A stretch of DNA of 64,000 nucleotides from Ascarosepion bandense (taxonomy: Eukaryota; Mollusca; Cephalopoda; Sepiida; Sepiidae), in assembly GCA_037127315.1 (NCBI GenBank), contig JBBBDQ010000310.1:1683001-1747000 (forward strand), in the 5' to 3' direction. Each line of letters starts with the position of its first letter. Within the stretch, counting starts at the first letter, position 1. Position numbers and translations under genes: made by a program. This document shows, piece by piece, positions 35,453 through 45,938 of the stretch. The notes under the pieces are model-generated. The model had not been told where the DNA came from and made no database searches. It saw only the letters and a list, made by a program, of their open reading frames with translations.

Positions 35453-36510
35453 ATGAAAGCAAGACATAGGTTAACAGTAGGGAAATGCATGATATGTAAT
35501 GCAGGTGCAATAGGGCCTCCCCAAATTTTAAGGAAGGAAGTAATTAAAAATGTGCACAACGATATACATTGTGATGTCACAGCGATGCAAAGAAGGTTAA
35601 GATTGCAGGCTTGGTTTCCGGGATATTTTGAAGATATTGAAGAACACATAAGATGTCTCAGATGTATGAGATTTAAAACCTTTAAACAAACCAAATTATA
35701 CGCATGGTCTAAAAAGGAGGAGCCATGGACAAAGGTCCACCTGGATCATGCCCACATTAGCGGTATTGGTTTATAATTAAACCTAATATACCTATACTAT
35801 GGTTTAACAGAAGTAACAAAGGTGAGAGGTAGAAAAACTGCCACCATGAAACAAATATTGAGAACAGTATTTGCAAGAAACATTGTACCTAAGACTGCTG
35901 TCAGTGACAACACACTGGAACTCTGCTATGGAAATTTAGTGTCTTAGTTTAAAAAAATAGGACGCATACCATATAAAATATTACTGTATGACCCACAATG
36001 GAATCGCATAGTGGAAAGGATGGTCCAAATAGTAAAAATGGGACTAAAGGCATTTTCAATTTTTAATGAGAATATAGGGGCATATTTCCCTAATTTACTG
36101 TTAAGCTATTGAATGGTTCCTCATAGAAAGTAAAGCACATCAGTTTTAATGGGCAGTCAAATTAGAGCCCCAATAACCATGTTGTTCACTACAGAGGAGA
36201 AATTCTGGTACAAAAAAGAAACAAACTAAAAACAAGGAGGCAGAGCCAGAAAGAGCAAAGTTCATTTTACAAAAAGGACAGAGACACAGCTGTACTAGAC
36301 AAAAAAGGGGAAACCAATATTAACTCATGCTGATCAATTTAGAACCAGATTCAAGCTTGAAGATGTAGAAATGCAAAATGAGGAACAAGAGGAGACAGAG
36401 GATGGGGAAACCGGAACAAAACATAGAGGAAAATGGAAATGAGTTAACAGACCTTGAAGAGGAAAATGAATCTAGACCAAGATCTCCACTCAAGAGGACA
36501 CAAGAAAATT
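35453..36510 (+). pseudogene. Integrase of gypsy copy B
   Basis: The HHCC zinc-binding domain is recognisable: VHNDIHCDV supplies two His and IRCLRCMRF two Cys (35,549-35,670). The catalytic core follows, with VHLDHAHI (first Asp, about 35,740), TAVSDNTLELCYG (second Asp, about 35,900) and NRIVERMVQIVKMGLKAF (Glu, about 36,005-36,055). The C-terminus is a Glu-rich acidic tail ending SRPRSPLKRTQEN near 36,510. The DD(35)E residues are present but the frame is broken by stops. Integrase inserts LTR-element cDNA into the genome. Confidence 0.8.
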
Positions 36511-36597
36511 GAACAGATGACTGATGCAGACCATCTAGAATATTCAGAAGAAGCAATAGAGCAACTAATGGTGTCAAACCTCTCAGGTTTTGGGAGT

Positions 36598-36690
36598 TGT
36601 AGTGCGGTATGCAAATGAGATACATGCATAAATAGAACAAACCTCAGGCACCAGGGGAAGGTGAAATCACTACAAGATTTACACATCACA
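36598..36690 (+). repeat. 3' LTR of gypsy copy B
   Basis: TGTAGTGCGGTATGCAAATG, then ATGCATAAATAG and ATTTACACATCACA. It matches 32,805-32,909, with about 12 bases missing from the middle. I-like LINE leader sequence resumes directly after it. Confidence 0.7.
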
Positions 36691-36699
36691 ATATGGGCT

Positions 36700-37370
36700 A
36701 TATTCCTAAACTCCAACACACTACTTTGGCCCCTACTTGAATTAGTTGGGTGGTTGGAGAGGCTTGATCCAATCAACTGGCTGGTCATTTCAAGACCTAA
36801 ATTAGACTAACAAAAACAAAATTTGTTCACATTTACTATAACAAACATTAAACTTAGTAAGCAGTGTCTATAGGGTCACTCAGACTGGGAACAAAGAAAT
36901 CCGACATGGCTATTTAAATGTCTGAGGAAAGTCCATAATTGGGTGGACTGGTGTTTTTTTAATAACAGGTGCTGAAACCCTCTCCATGTTTGTGTATACT
37001 TGTCATGTAGTTCTGGAAGAACAAGGTGAATGGCATTTCTTCCCCTCATTATCTTCCCTATATGGGACTCCAAGGTGGGTGTGGATCATGGCTGATGAAT
37101 AATAATAATAATAAAGAATGAGCACAAAAAACATCCCAATAGACTACAGATTGATCTAGACACAGAAAATTAATCAAAGGTAATTTAAAAAAAAATTATA
37201 GTAATTGAACCAATAGAAAACAAACTAATAACAAAGTTGTCACCTTTTGTAATAGAGAAAAATCTGAAAATCTATTAAGGATGACCAAATTTTATGATAT
37301 AAAGGTAAGAGTCTACCCACACCAATTTTTAAATTCTCATAAAGGCGTGGTGAGAAGCACTAAACTCTTA
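36700..37370 (+). other. I-like LINE copy 2: rest of 5' leader and start of ORF1
   Basis: 36,700-36,810 matches 12,600-12,720 (CAACACAC-ACTTTGGCCCCT and the following blocks). CCAAGGTGGGTG at 37,070 matches 14,657. An ATA/ATAATAAT run lies at 37,098-37,113. ORF1 begins near 37,200, where FVIEPIENKLITKLSPFVIE corresponds to the ORF1 start of copy 1, followed by FYDIKVRVYPHQF. Confidence 0.65.
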
Positions 37371-37374
37371 CCAG

Positions 37375-38169
37375 GCTTGCCTCCCAGAGAGTAAAACACT
37401 ACGCCTTCTTGGTCTCACACTTTCAGTGGACCTCAAGTGGAACGACTATATCGAATCCACTGCTAAATCCGCTGCTATGAAAGTCGGTTCTCTGTGCAGG
37501 GCCTGGAAGTTTTTTCCATCTGAATCTATCCTGCACATTTATAAATCTACCATCCGCCCGTGCATTGAATACTGTTGTCATATCTGGTCGGGTGCCCCTG
37601 CTATTCTCCTTGGGCTTCTCGACAAGGTACAGCGGAGGGTCTGTAATGTGATCAATACTGACTTGGCAGACCGCCTGCAGTCTCTCTCTCACCGGTGTGA
37701 CGTGGCTTCCCTGTGTCTCTTCTATAAATACCTTCATGGCTTCTGCTCTGATGAACTGGTGCCCTCTAGGTTTGAATTCACACGAGATACTAGATTAGCA
37801 ACTAGATCCCACCCTTTTACAGTGAAACCGATAAAATGCAATCGCAACTTCTACTCCAACAGTTTCTTTTCTCGCACTTCCCGACTGTGGAATTCCCTTC
37901 CACATGACTGATTCCCCGACGGCTACAATCTCCAGGAGTTTAAATGTAAGGTCAATAGACACCTCCTAACACACTAACTCGCTCCCATTCTTTCAAACAC
38001 TCTTCCCATCTACCCTAACCTCATCCTCGGTATCCTTACCCATCTATCACCTTCCTTCTGACATTTCCTATATCTAACCACTCCTTCTCTTTACCTTCCC
38101 CTATGTAGCCCCATGCGCGATAGTGGCAGTGGAATGCCTTGCTTGGGGTGAAATGATTAAAAAAAAAAA
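37375..38169 (+). pseudogene. CR1/Jockey-like LINE, 5'-truncated young copy
   Basis: It starts at CAGGCTTGCCTCCCAGAGAG and runs nearly identical to 13,664-14,433. It encodes the C-terminal part of ORF2 without the RT catalytic box: DLKWNDYIESTAKSAAMKVG, YKSTIRPCIEYCCHIWSGAP, VQRRVCNVINTDLADRLQSL and the terminal LWNSLPHD (open frame 37,426-37,911). The 3' UTR keeps a segment of about 20 bases that the 12,802 copy has lost (about 38,012-38,038), so neither copy is derived from the other. It ends GCTTGGGGTGAAATGATTAA plus A-run. It is inserted in ORF1 of I-like copy 2. Confidence 0.9.
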
Positions 38170-39310
38170 TACTAGTGGAAATTAAGAACAATAATTCTAT
38201 CAAACAACAAGCATTAAAGACATAAAAAGAATATACATAGAAATAAAATGATGAAATTATAGATACCAACCTTTATATCATTACTTTTGATGTACCAGAC
38301 CCATCACAGGAAATAATAATTGGCTATACAGTTTCCAAAATAGAAATATATACTACTAACCCATTAAGATGCTTTAACAGCCAGAAAACATCACAGGGCA
38401 AATTCCAGAGACTGCAAGACCTTGAAAAAAGCATACACCAAAAACATTTCTACTCAGAAGCAAAGAAAAGCATTAAAACAAATTCTGATACACCATCATA
38501 TGCAAAAATAGCTCAAGCAACATTAAGCTATATCTATGAAACTCTAATATCAGATAAATTACATGAAACGAACAGTAAAGAAAACATAGATTATATGGAA
38601 ATAGATGACTAAAAACAGTCATCCTTAAGATCTACTCACTAAAATAAAATAATTACCACTCAAATGGAACAAATGGAACACAAGCATCATACAATGAAAC
38701 TGTAGAGGTATTAAACCAAACTATGAGGAAATCAAACAACTTCTTACAGATTACAATCCAAATATAGTATGCTTGCAGAAGACTGTTCTCGAAAAAAATC
38801 TGACAACTTCTTTAAAGGATATGAAAATTATCACAATAAAAATATCAAAAATAGTATAGGCCAAGTGGGGATACTTGAATATTTGTTAAAAAAAATCAAT
38901 ACAATAAAAGCCACAATTAAACATAAATCTACAGATCATGGCAGTAAAAACTTCAATTCATTGAACATTAACAATATGTTCAATTTATATTCCTTCAAAA
39001 CACAGACTGAATAAGAAAGGCTAGTTGGCCAACTTTCTACTCCATTTCTACTAATGAGATCTTAATGCATGTAGCAAAATGTGGGGATGTAGGGACCTTA
39101 ATCAAACTGGTAAAATTATAGAATCTCTACTAAAATCATCTGTGTATCCTTAATAACCAAATGCGCGCATACCTACACCCAGGTACTGGATCAATATCAG
39201 CTATCGACCTAATCATATGCTCCTCATTAATTTCTATGGACTTTCAATGTTCAAAGTTCATGATGACCAATGTGGTAGTGACCATTTACCTATTTTTCTA
39301 AATATAATTA
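38170..39310 (+). pseudogene. I-like LINE copy 2: ORF1 end and endonuclease
   Basis: ORF1 resumes after the inserted LINE with LYIITFDVPDPSQEIIIGYT and EIYTTNPLRCFN (about 38,272-38,375), the block before the zinc knuckles, and ends near 38,610 (MEIDD stop). ORF2 begins near 38,690. IIQ-NCRGIKPNYEEIKQLL has a stop where the Trp of WNCRG belongs. IVCLQKTVLEKN has Lys in place of the catalytic Glu of LQET. CGSDHLPIFL near 39,275 is the conserved SDH end of the AP endonuclease. A large part of the domain between them is lost. Confidence 0.75.
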
Positions 39311-41210
39311 AGCATATGTCAAAAGAAAAGAATCCAAAATGGCTACTACACAAAGTTAATTGGCTAAAATTCACCGAACCCTGCAATGTCAACATGGAAA
39401 TTCTCAATGAACCACAACCAATAGTCTCCTTTACAGACGTACTAATACAGATAGCCAGACAAACAATACAAAAATTTTCCTTTAACCCATATACCAAATC
39501 AAAACTGTTTTACAGTAGAATGCAGAGTAGTAATTTAAACCATGAAAACAGTGCTAAAAATATTCTTACACAACCCAGTCAACTACAAAACTACAAGCAA
39601 GCTCAAGCAAAAGCGTGCTGTATAATCCAAAAATCCAAAAAAGAATTTTGAGGAAACTACATCTCCAGGCTAAACGGTAAAATTCCAATAAATAAAACAC
39701 AGGAAATAATAAGGAAAATTAATGGGAAAACCTCACTAACTGTAACATTCTACTTAATCAAAACAAATGGAGATAAAAGTAGTGAAAGAAAAGAAATAAC
39801 TAACCTAATAGCAATAGAATTTCAAAGAAACTCCTCAACAAGTCATTACGCTTGTAAATTTCCAAAATATAAAAACATTATGGAACAAGAAAAACTTACA
39901 TTCACTTCAAACAATAAAGAAGAATACAATATTCTGAGACAGAACTAAAAGACTTCATAAACAAAAGTAAAAACTCTACAACCAATCTAAAAATTATCAA
40001 TTTAAAAGAAAAACCTGCCAGAAAAGTCTTTTAATACTTGACCAGGTCTTCAATGATAGGCTGTAAATGCTTTCTTTGAAGTTATCATGTGATATCAGTA
40101 TTCTTCGATCTTGAAAAAGACTATAACACATGGAAGTATACTATCCTAAAAGACCTGCACAAGATGGAAATCAAAGGAAGAATGACTATATTCATCCAAA
40201 ACTTCCTATCAAACAGGACATTCAAAGTATGAAATGGAAACACGACGTCAGATGCACACAAGCAGGAGGTAGGAGTATCTCAAGGCAGCATTTTTTTAGT
40301 TACATTATTTATTCTCAAAATAAATAGTATTGTTAAAGCTATTAATACAGGAATTAAAAATTTTCTATTTGTAGATGCTCTCTCATTATCATACTTATCA
40401 CTAAACATGCCTTCCCTTGAAAGAGATATATATATATATATATACAAATATCATTCAGTCAGTTAAGTGCCATACATGATACACACTTGGGCAAGAAGAT
40501 TATCCCACAGTAGGTTGCCATTACTTTCTGAAGTAGACTGGTTGCCAGTCAAGGCTATAGGACCCAATCTATCCTGTTATTTAACCCATAACTGGAGGAA
40601 AAAGATGAATTAATACCTTTCCCAAAGGTATTTGCGCATAAGTGAATCTAAAGAATTCAACTGGAATTCGAACTCAGCGCCTCAATTTCTTGTTCTGAGC
40701 CAATGTCCATTGCACCACAACGCACATCCATAAATATGTACAAGATAGAAAAAGGAATAAATGAAAATGGATTTCATTTATCTAAAAAACTGTATGCATT
40801 TCTACAAAAAGTGAGCCTACCACTTCAATTCAGAATTAAAATTAAATGAACTCTTAATTCTTATAGTCCAGTAAATAAAATACCTAGGAATCATAGTAGA
40901 TAGCCAACTTAACTTCAAGGCACACACTGATTGTCTTAAACAAAAATGCCAAAAAAGCTTTCAAGATTCTAAAAGTAATATCAAAACTGAACTGGGGTGA
41001 TGAACAAAAAGTAATGCTCAGAATCTATAGGTCACACATTATATCAAAGTTGGACTATGAATGCATTATTTATCACCAACCCCTTAAAAATCTACAAATC
41101 ATACAAAATCAAGGACTAAGATTAAGTCTTGGAGCCTCTTGTACCTCACCTATACAAAGTCTCTATACAGAATCCAATAAATCACTTATATCTCTGAGAT
41201 AGGAAAAATT
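39310..41210 (+). pseudogene. I-like LINE copy 2: reverse transcriptase remnants
   Basis: A linker with NPKWLLHKVNWLKF and KKEFWG-like sequence precedes RT. RT blocks appear at 40,100-40,430: an FDLEKDYNTWKY-like block (A-Y-D-x-x-W in relatives), IKGRMTIFIQNFLSNRTFKV, GVSQGSIF-VTLFILKINSI and FLFVDALSLSY, where the YVDD catalytic box has become FVDA. After the SINE (40,443-40,735) come IKYLGIIVDSQLNFKAHTDC (about 40,880), MLRIYRSHIISKLDYECIIY and LQIIQNQGLRLSLGASCTSP (41,014-41,170), diagnostic of the I clade. Confidence 0.78.
40443..40735 (-). repeat. tRNA-derived SINE, best-preserved copy
   Basis: On the minus strand it begins GGATGTGCGTTGTGGTGCAA, whose TGTGGTGCAATGG part resembles an A box. 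It contains GAGTTCGAATTCCAG, a good B box. The body follows (ATTCACTTATGCGCAAATAC, GGAAAGGTATTAATTCATC, AGTCTACTTCAGAAAGTAAT) and it ends near TTAACTGACTGAATG. A TATATATATATA run lies beyond its 3' end at 40,424-40,443. RNA polymerase III promoter boxes in the head indicate a tRNA-derived SINE. It is inserted in the RT of I-like LINE copy 2. Confidence 0.8.
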
Positions 41211-41589
41211 ATATGTGCTAAAACTACAATCCAACCCAAATAATTTAGCATGCTAAAAAGTATATGTACCTTAATATATCCAGTTTTATAGAAATAAACC
41301 AACAGAAATAAACTTCACTTGGACTTTGAATTGATGAAGCACTTAAACAAATAAAGATCCTGTTTATGTAACACCAGTCACAATAAATAAGTTAGCTCTA
41401 TGGACAATCTACAAACCTCACATTGACACAAAAATGGAGAAATCAGCAAAAGTATGTACAGAGAATTAAGAGATAAATATTGTAACTATAAACCATTCTA
41501 CATAGACTGATAACAAATTCTAGATAGACTAGGTGAAGCAGCTACAAACAAATTCATGAACAAATCAGGCTACCAAATAGTGTGTCCAT

Positions 41590-42437
41590 CTATACAACTG
41601 AACTATGAGCCATTAAAATGGCACTTAAAGTGATAGAAAGTTCAAAAGGTAGAGTGTCTGAGAATAATATAAACTTTCTATCTAGCTTAACAGCAATTAA
41701 AGAAAAAAAAATCATCCCAATATTCAAGAAATCCTATAAACTTATCAGTTAATGAAGCACAAAACAGTAATATTGACTTGGATTCCTAGCCATATAGGCA
41801 TCAAGGGAAATCTCTTTGTCCAGCTGACACACTGGCCAAAGAGACAACCGAAATTAACCAACATCAATCTCCCATATACAGATTATCTCAATAAAAACAA
41901 AGTTACACACCACATCGAAAGAAAATGGCAGGTAATTTGGGACATGTTCCCAAACAATAAACCATATAAACATCAGCTGACAATAAGAAAGGAGCATATA
42001 GAGCCATTGGCTGACTGCTCAATCAAATAAAGGTTGGACACACAAAGCAGAAATTACACCTCAGTGTACCCACAGTAATCAATTTCTCACTGTCAAGCAA
42101 CTTATCTTGATAGAAAACAAGAAGCACCAAAAATACATAGCAACTATTACCAAGCACAAACATGCTCTTCAAAATGTACCTACTGCCAAAATAATAAGAT
42201 ATCTGAAGAAAATATATACTTCCAACGTCTATAGAAAATAGAGCTTGGACTTTGAACTATACAACTTACATTTTGAAATACTCCTGAAATATACGCGTGA
42301 TATTTTGAATGCAATTTAAAAAAAACAACTCACAACCACTTGAAACATTTTGAAACATTCCTGAATAAAAAAACAAAAATCCAGTTTCAGCATTAAATGA
42401 CCAACATTGGTCAATATGCTGGTAAAATAAATAAGCA
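41590..42437 (+). pseudogene. I-like LINE copy 2: RNase H remnant and 3' end
   Basis: Fragments include VILTWIPSHIGIKGN (41,768-41,812) followed, one frame over, by ADTLAKETTE with the terminal A-D. This is the RNase H end seen also in copy 3 (IPSHIDIYRNERADKAAK). TNINLPYTDY, HRKKMAG-LGH and CTYCQNN-like pieces follow. The GCATTAAATGACC block at 42,390 equals the 3' end of copy 3, and AAAATAAATAAG closes the element. Confidence 0.68.
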
Positions 42438-42439
42438 TC

Positions 42440-42960
42440 AATTAATCTCCATGTTTATTACGAGTTTCTAGTTTAAATTTTTCAAATATTTCACCAATCC
42501 TCTCATTGCTTACTTTGGAATTCATGCCTCTTATAAAAATTATAATTTCTTATGATTTGCATTGTCTAGCATAAAGTAGAATTTTTCAATTTATTCTTTT
42601 ATACTTTGTGCTGCTAGTGTATAAACAACTATGATGAATTTCTTTTCAGTTTAATGACAAGAATTCTTTAAGATATTTGACAGTATCCCAGAATGCATAC
42701 TCCTCTTTCATTTTTCTCTCAACCTGCATATATAATCCTGTGTTTGTCACTAACAAAATCTTCATTGTTTGCCCACCTTGTAATTAATACTGGATTTTGT
42801 GGTGGTTATCAATATTATTTGCTTCTCTCTAATGCAGATACTTATTTTATTCAGATATACTAAATGCTAGTTGTTGAGAAACATGTTTTCTACATTTTTG
42901 TTGCTGGCTATATTTTTACCATCCTCATCTCAATTGATATTTAAAAAGAAGGCGGATTTT
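42440..42960 (-). pseudogene. RTE-like LINE, N-terminal endonuclease part
   Basis: On the minus strand FIIVVYTLAAQSIKE (relatives: I-I-x-V-Y-A-P-T), IEKFYFMLDNAN, and QEIIIFIRGMNSKVSNERIG (relatives: M-G-D-F-N-A-K-V-G) with EIFEKFKLETRNKHGD. This is the D-F-N metal-binding region of the RTE endonuclease, with Gly-Asp-Phe now Arg-Gly-Met. The protein continues at 32,665 (TNENGEKWVQWC), so the two pieces were one element before the I-like LINE inserted. The boundary at 42,960 is uncertain. Confidence 0.62.
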
Positions 42961-44290
42961 TTAGGACACTGGTTAGTTGATGTAATCTTACCTGGAAAGA
43001 TGAGTTGATGTCTGTCCAAGCAAAGTCTTATTAGCAGCTATACTTTTTACTTTAAGTTTTTGTAACCTTGGCAAGTATTTTCACTACTTATGCTGCCATT
43101 TGTAGCATTTAAGAGAATATTCAAAACCACTTGAAAGGTGCTTGAGGCTGTCAAGCTTCCCACATGAATTACAAATGTTATTGACTTTCACAAATTTAGA
43201 GTTGACTGACATGTCATTTTCTGCTTTTATGAAAAAAAAATACTTTCTCTGGGGCCATCTGTTTGATGTCATATATCAATGAACTTTTTCTAGTGTTTTT
43301 CTGCTTAATCAACACTTTGTTTTGAATGTCTTTTCTCAGGAAATCAAATCTCTTCAAAGGTCATTTCATCTGTTTTTTATTCTTTTAATCTTTTTTGATC
43401 ATGAAAGTTATGAATAGAAACTGACATGTGATCAACCAGCTATCAAGGGATGACCACTTGCTTCATCTTGTATGATTTCACATCCTTTATAGCATCTTTG
43501 ATATTCTATTTTTTTCTAGTTTTTATGGATAGGTGCTTTTTGCAAGTGAACCTTGAAAGTTATGCAATAAGTAGTAGTATAGTAGTAATATTTTCAAACC
43601 TTTTCTTTTTTGGGGTATATAGGTTCTGTATGCTAAGTTTTGATCCTTTGCAATTATTTTTTTGATGGGTACTTTCTACAAAAGCTTTCATATAAATTAC
43701 AGAACTTCTGTAGATTGATTCCTCAAACATTTTTAACTTTCACTCTCTGGATGAAATCTTTCACTTTGTAATGCTTTATGGCTGACCTGTTGAAGTCTCA
43801 TTCTGGTTAACTATGACAATTGGGAAGATTAGCTCAAGGGTGAGTATATTTTAAGAAACCCCATCTCTCACTCTTTTTCTGATAATTTTTTTAAATAGCT
43901 CCTTATTGAAAACATGTGTAACCTTTCTTTTTTCTATCATCTTGTGATCTCTACATTTTTTTTTATTGTTTTTGTACCTATCATTAACTTTCTTCAAATA
44001 CTTTTCAATGAATCTTTTATGGCTTTATCTTGTCTTCTAACATTGAAGTATTTAATACTTTGATTTCTCAAATGAATTGTTAAGTCTTGTTTAATATCAT
44101 TCCAGATTATCTTCAGGCCACATGCCAAAAATTTTGTTTTTACTCCTTTACTTATAATTTTTAACTCTCAATACCTCAAGCCACTAAACAACATCTTTTG
44201 CTGTCTGAAGTACAAAATGAAAATAAGGTTGAAACTTCATTTCATTTTAAACTTACAATCTGCTCACTAATATTATCCTTGTAATTTCAG
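42961..44290. other. Intron sequence with possible minus-strand LINE relic
   Basis: On the minus strand, NNICNSCGKLDSLKHLSSGF (43,190-43,130) resembles the C-terminal C-x2-C...H...C finger of R4-type LINE proteins, and DFIQRVKVKN...FCNLYESFC lies upstream near 43,750-43,690. Between them only scattered weak resemblance is visible. I treat a LINE origin as possible. The EGF exon acceptor ends the interval. Confidence 0.35.
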
Positions 44291-44377
44291 GCTCTGAGGG
44301 CTGTAAAATTAAACCCTGTCAAAATAATGCAACATGTATTCCCAGTGGAAGTGGTTTTAAGTGTGCTTGTCAGCCAG
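44291..44377 (+). CDS. EGF-module exon 2 of the window
   Basis: TTGTAATTTCAG precedes and GTAAGTTC follows. The phase is 1 at both sides. It encodes GSEGCKIKPCQNNATC and IPSGSGFKCACQP, that is cysteines 1-5 of one EGF module; the sixth is in the next exon (FTGQYC). The intron therefore cuts the module between cysteines 5 and 6. CQNNATC fits the O-fucose consensus and contains an NAT N-glycosylation sequon. The first inter-cysteine segment (CKIKPC) lacks the Ser for O-glucose. No calcium-binding D-x-(D/N)-E precedes it, so this module is probably not calcium-binding. Splicing from exon 1 crosses 19.2 kb and stays in frame. Confidence 0.9.
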
Positions 44378-45938
44378 GTAAGTTCTTGCATATGACCAAA
44401 TCAAATTGTAACTGGCTTTATGCCACAAAACATTGATATAATTGAAATACAAGAGTTGGTTGAAAAGTAATATCTGATTTTCTTTAATTGCAACAGACTT
44501 AATAGTAAAAAAAAAAAGCTTATCAAAATGAACAAAAATGTTTAAAGGATTCTAAATTTAGTCTTCTGAATAATCTCTTTCCTTTTCAGTAATGGTATCC
44601 ACTGCAAAACCTGTCACTATTATCAGTTTCTCTTGTTAATTGTCATTAATTCAACTAACCAACTAGTATACTGTGATTCCATAAAGTACAGTTTTTAATA
44701 AACATTCAGTAATCTCCTGGGAATGTTTGCAAAAAGTTATCCTTCCAAAAGTAGAAAATATTTTGTAGCTTTTCTATGTGTATCCAGAGAGGCAGCCACA
44801 TTTAAAGAGTATTGGAAACAGGACGACAAGGTAACACTAGATATTTTTCCTTGGGGCTTCAAGATATTTTATGGCTAAGAGATTAAAGAAAAAAATGACA
44901 CCTACTTCAAAAATTAAATTGAAACAAGCATTACTTTTTGATCAGCCTTTATAGCGGTAAGTTTCTTTTGATAATAAAATTTAATTGTACATATTAGATA
45001 GCGTCATAAATAATTTCTGTTCTTGTTTATCAACTTTTTTATTAAAAATAAAGTACAATTACATTTTATTCAATTATGTATTCACCATTATTTAAAATGG
45101 TTTGTTACTGCTTTTCAGGCAGGTTTTTAATACATTTTGAGTAAAATTCTACAGGTTTTGAATTCTTTTATCTGGTTTTCATTAGAGAAAGTTTTCATTA
45201 TCAAAGCATTTTAAAGCAATCAAAAAGGTAATAAGTGGTTGGTGTAAAGTGACTCTATTCTAAGACCAAAGACTAATTCTAAATTTTTTTTGTTATTCTT
45301 TCTGTATGCAGCTTTGTATTGTCATGAAGAACAACAATTTTCATTTAATCCGTTGTGCATGCTGCCACTGGCATGCCAAAACTAATGTATGTTAGTGTAC
45401 TTCAAATTTATTTTTAATTAGGATGAGACATCCATCATTGCTATTGATTCCCAAAAGTGAAAAACACTTAGGACTCAACCTAATATTATGCCCACTCAAC
45501 TATTTTTGTGTGTTAACCCCAAAAAATAGGTGTATGAATTCCAGTTGTAAACAAATTGATAGTCTATATAACTGAGATTAAATGCAATAAGAGAAGATGA
45601 GAAATTATGCTAAACTCTCATCCCCGGCACATTCTACTGGGAAAAGCTGTACTCTCAGATTGCATTTTACCATGTCTCACTGCATTCAGTTTTTTTTTTC
45701 TCCCCAAGATATTAAAGTCAATTTTTAGACCAATCTGATGACCCTCTTCAGTCAGTTCACAAGCTGACCATAAGTGCTTCTATATTTTTTTTTTTTTTTT
45801 TTTTTAATGTCTCTGTCAAATATGTCTGAAAACTATGCCTCAGTCAGAAGTAATCATAAATTCAGTTCTGTAACATTTTAAAAATGTATTTTTGGTCCAA
45901 ATCTGACACTTGGATCATAACATTCCCATTTGAATATA
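44378..45938. other. Intron sequence, no gene seen
   Basis: AT-rich with T-runs at about 45,690 and 45,785. A few stretches (44,450-45,260) could be decayed repeats, but nothing is identifiable. Confidence 0.45.

Larger units (their letters stand above)
32805..36690 (+). mobile_element. Mag-like Ty3/gypsy retrotransposon copy B
   Basis: Very short LTRs (32,805 to about 32,909 and 36,598 to about 36,690) bracket gag, protease, RT, RNase H and integrase remnants in that order, all on the plus strand. At 3.9 kb it is close to the length of a short gypsy element. It sits inside the 5' leader of I-like LINE copy 2, since leader sequence continues on both sides. Coding frames are broken throughout. 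Confidence 0.78.
32668..42437 (+). mobile_element. I-like LINE copy 2 with three nested insertions
   Basis: 5' leader (32,668-32,804, resuming about 36,700-37,150), ORF1 (about 37,200-37,370, resuming 38,170-38,610), endonuclease (about 38,680-39,300), RT (about 40,080-41,200), RNase H (about 41,600-41,850), a finger region and a 3' end with AAAATAAATAAG near 42,425-42,436. It is interrupted by gypsy copy B (32,805-36,690), a CR1/Jockey-like LINE (37,375-38,169) and a SINE (40,443-40,735). The flanks TCTCCATTTTCATTTGT (from 32,643) and TCTCCATGTTTATTACG (from 42,442) look like a diverged target duplication inside the RTE element. Confidence 0.7.

Noticed and set aside
40420..40445. TATA-rich run as a promoter
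   Set aside because: It is a TA microsatellite at the 3' edge of a SINE inserted in a dead LINE.
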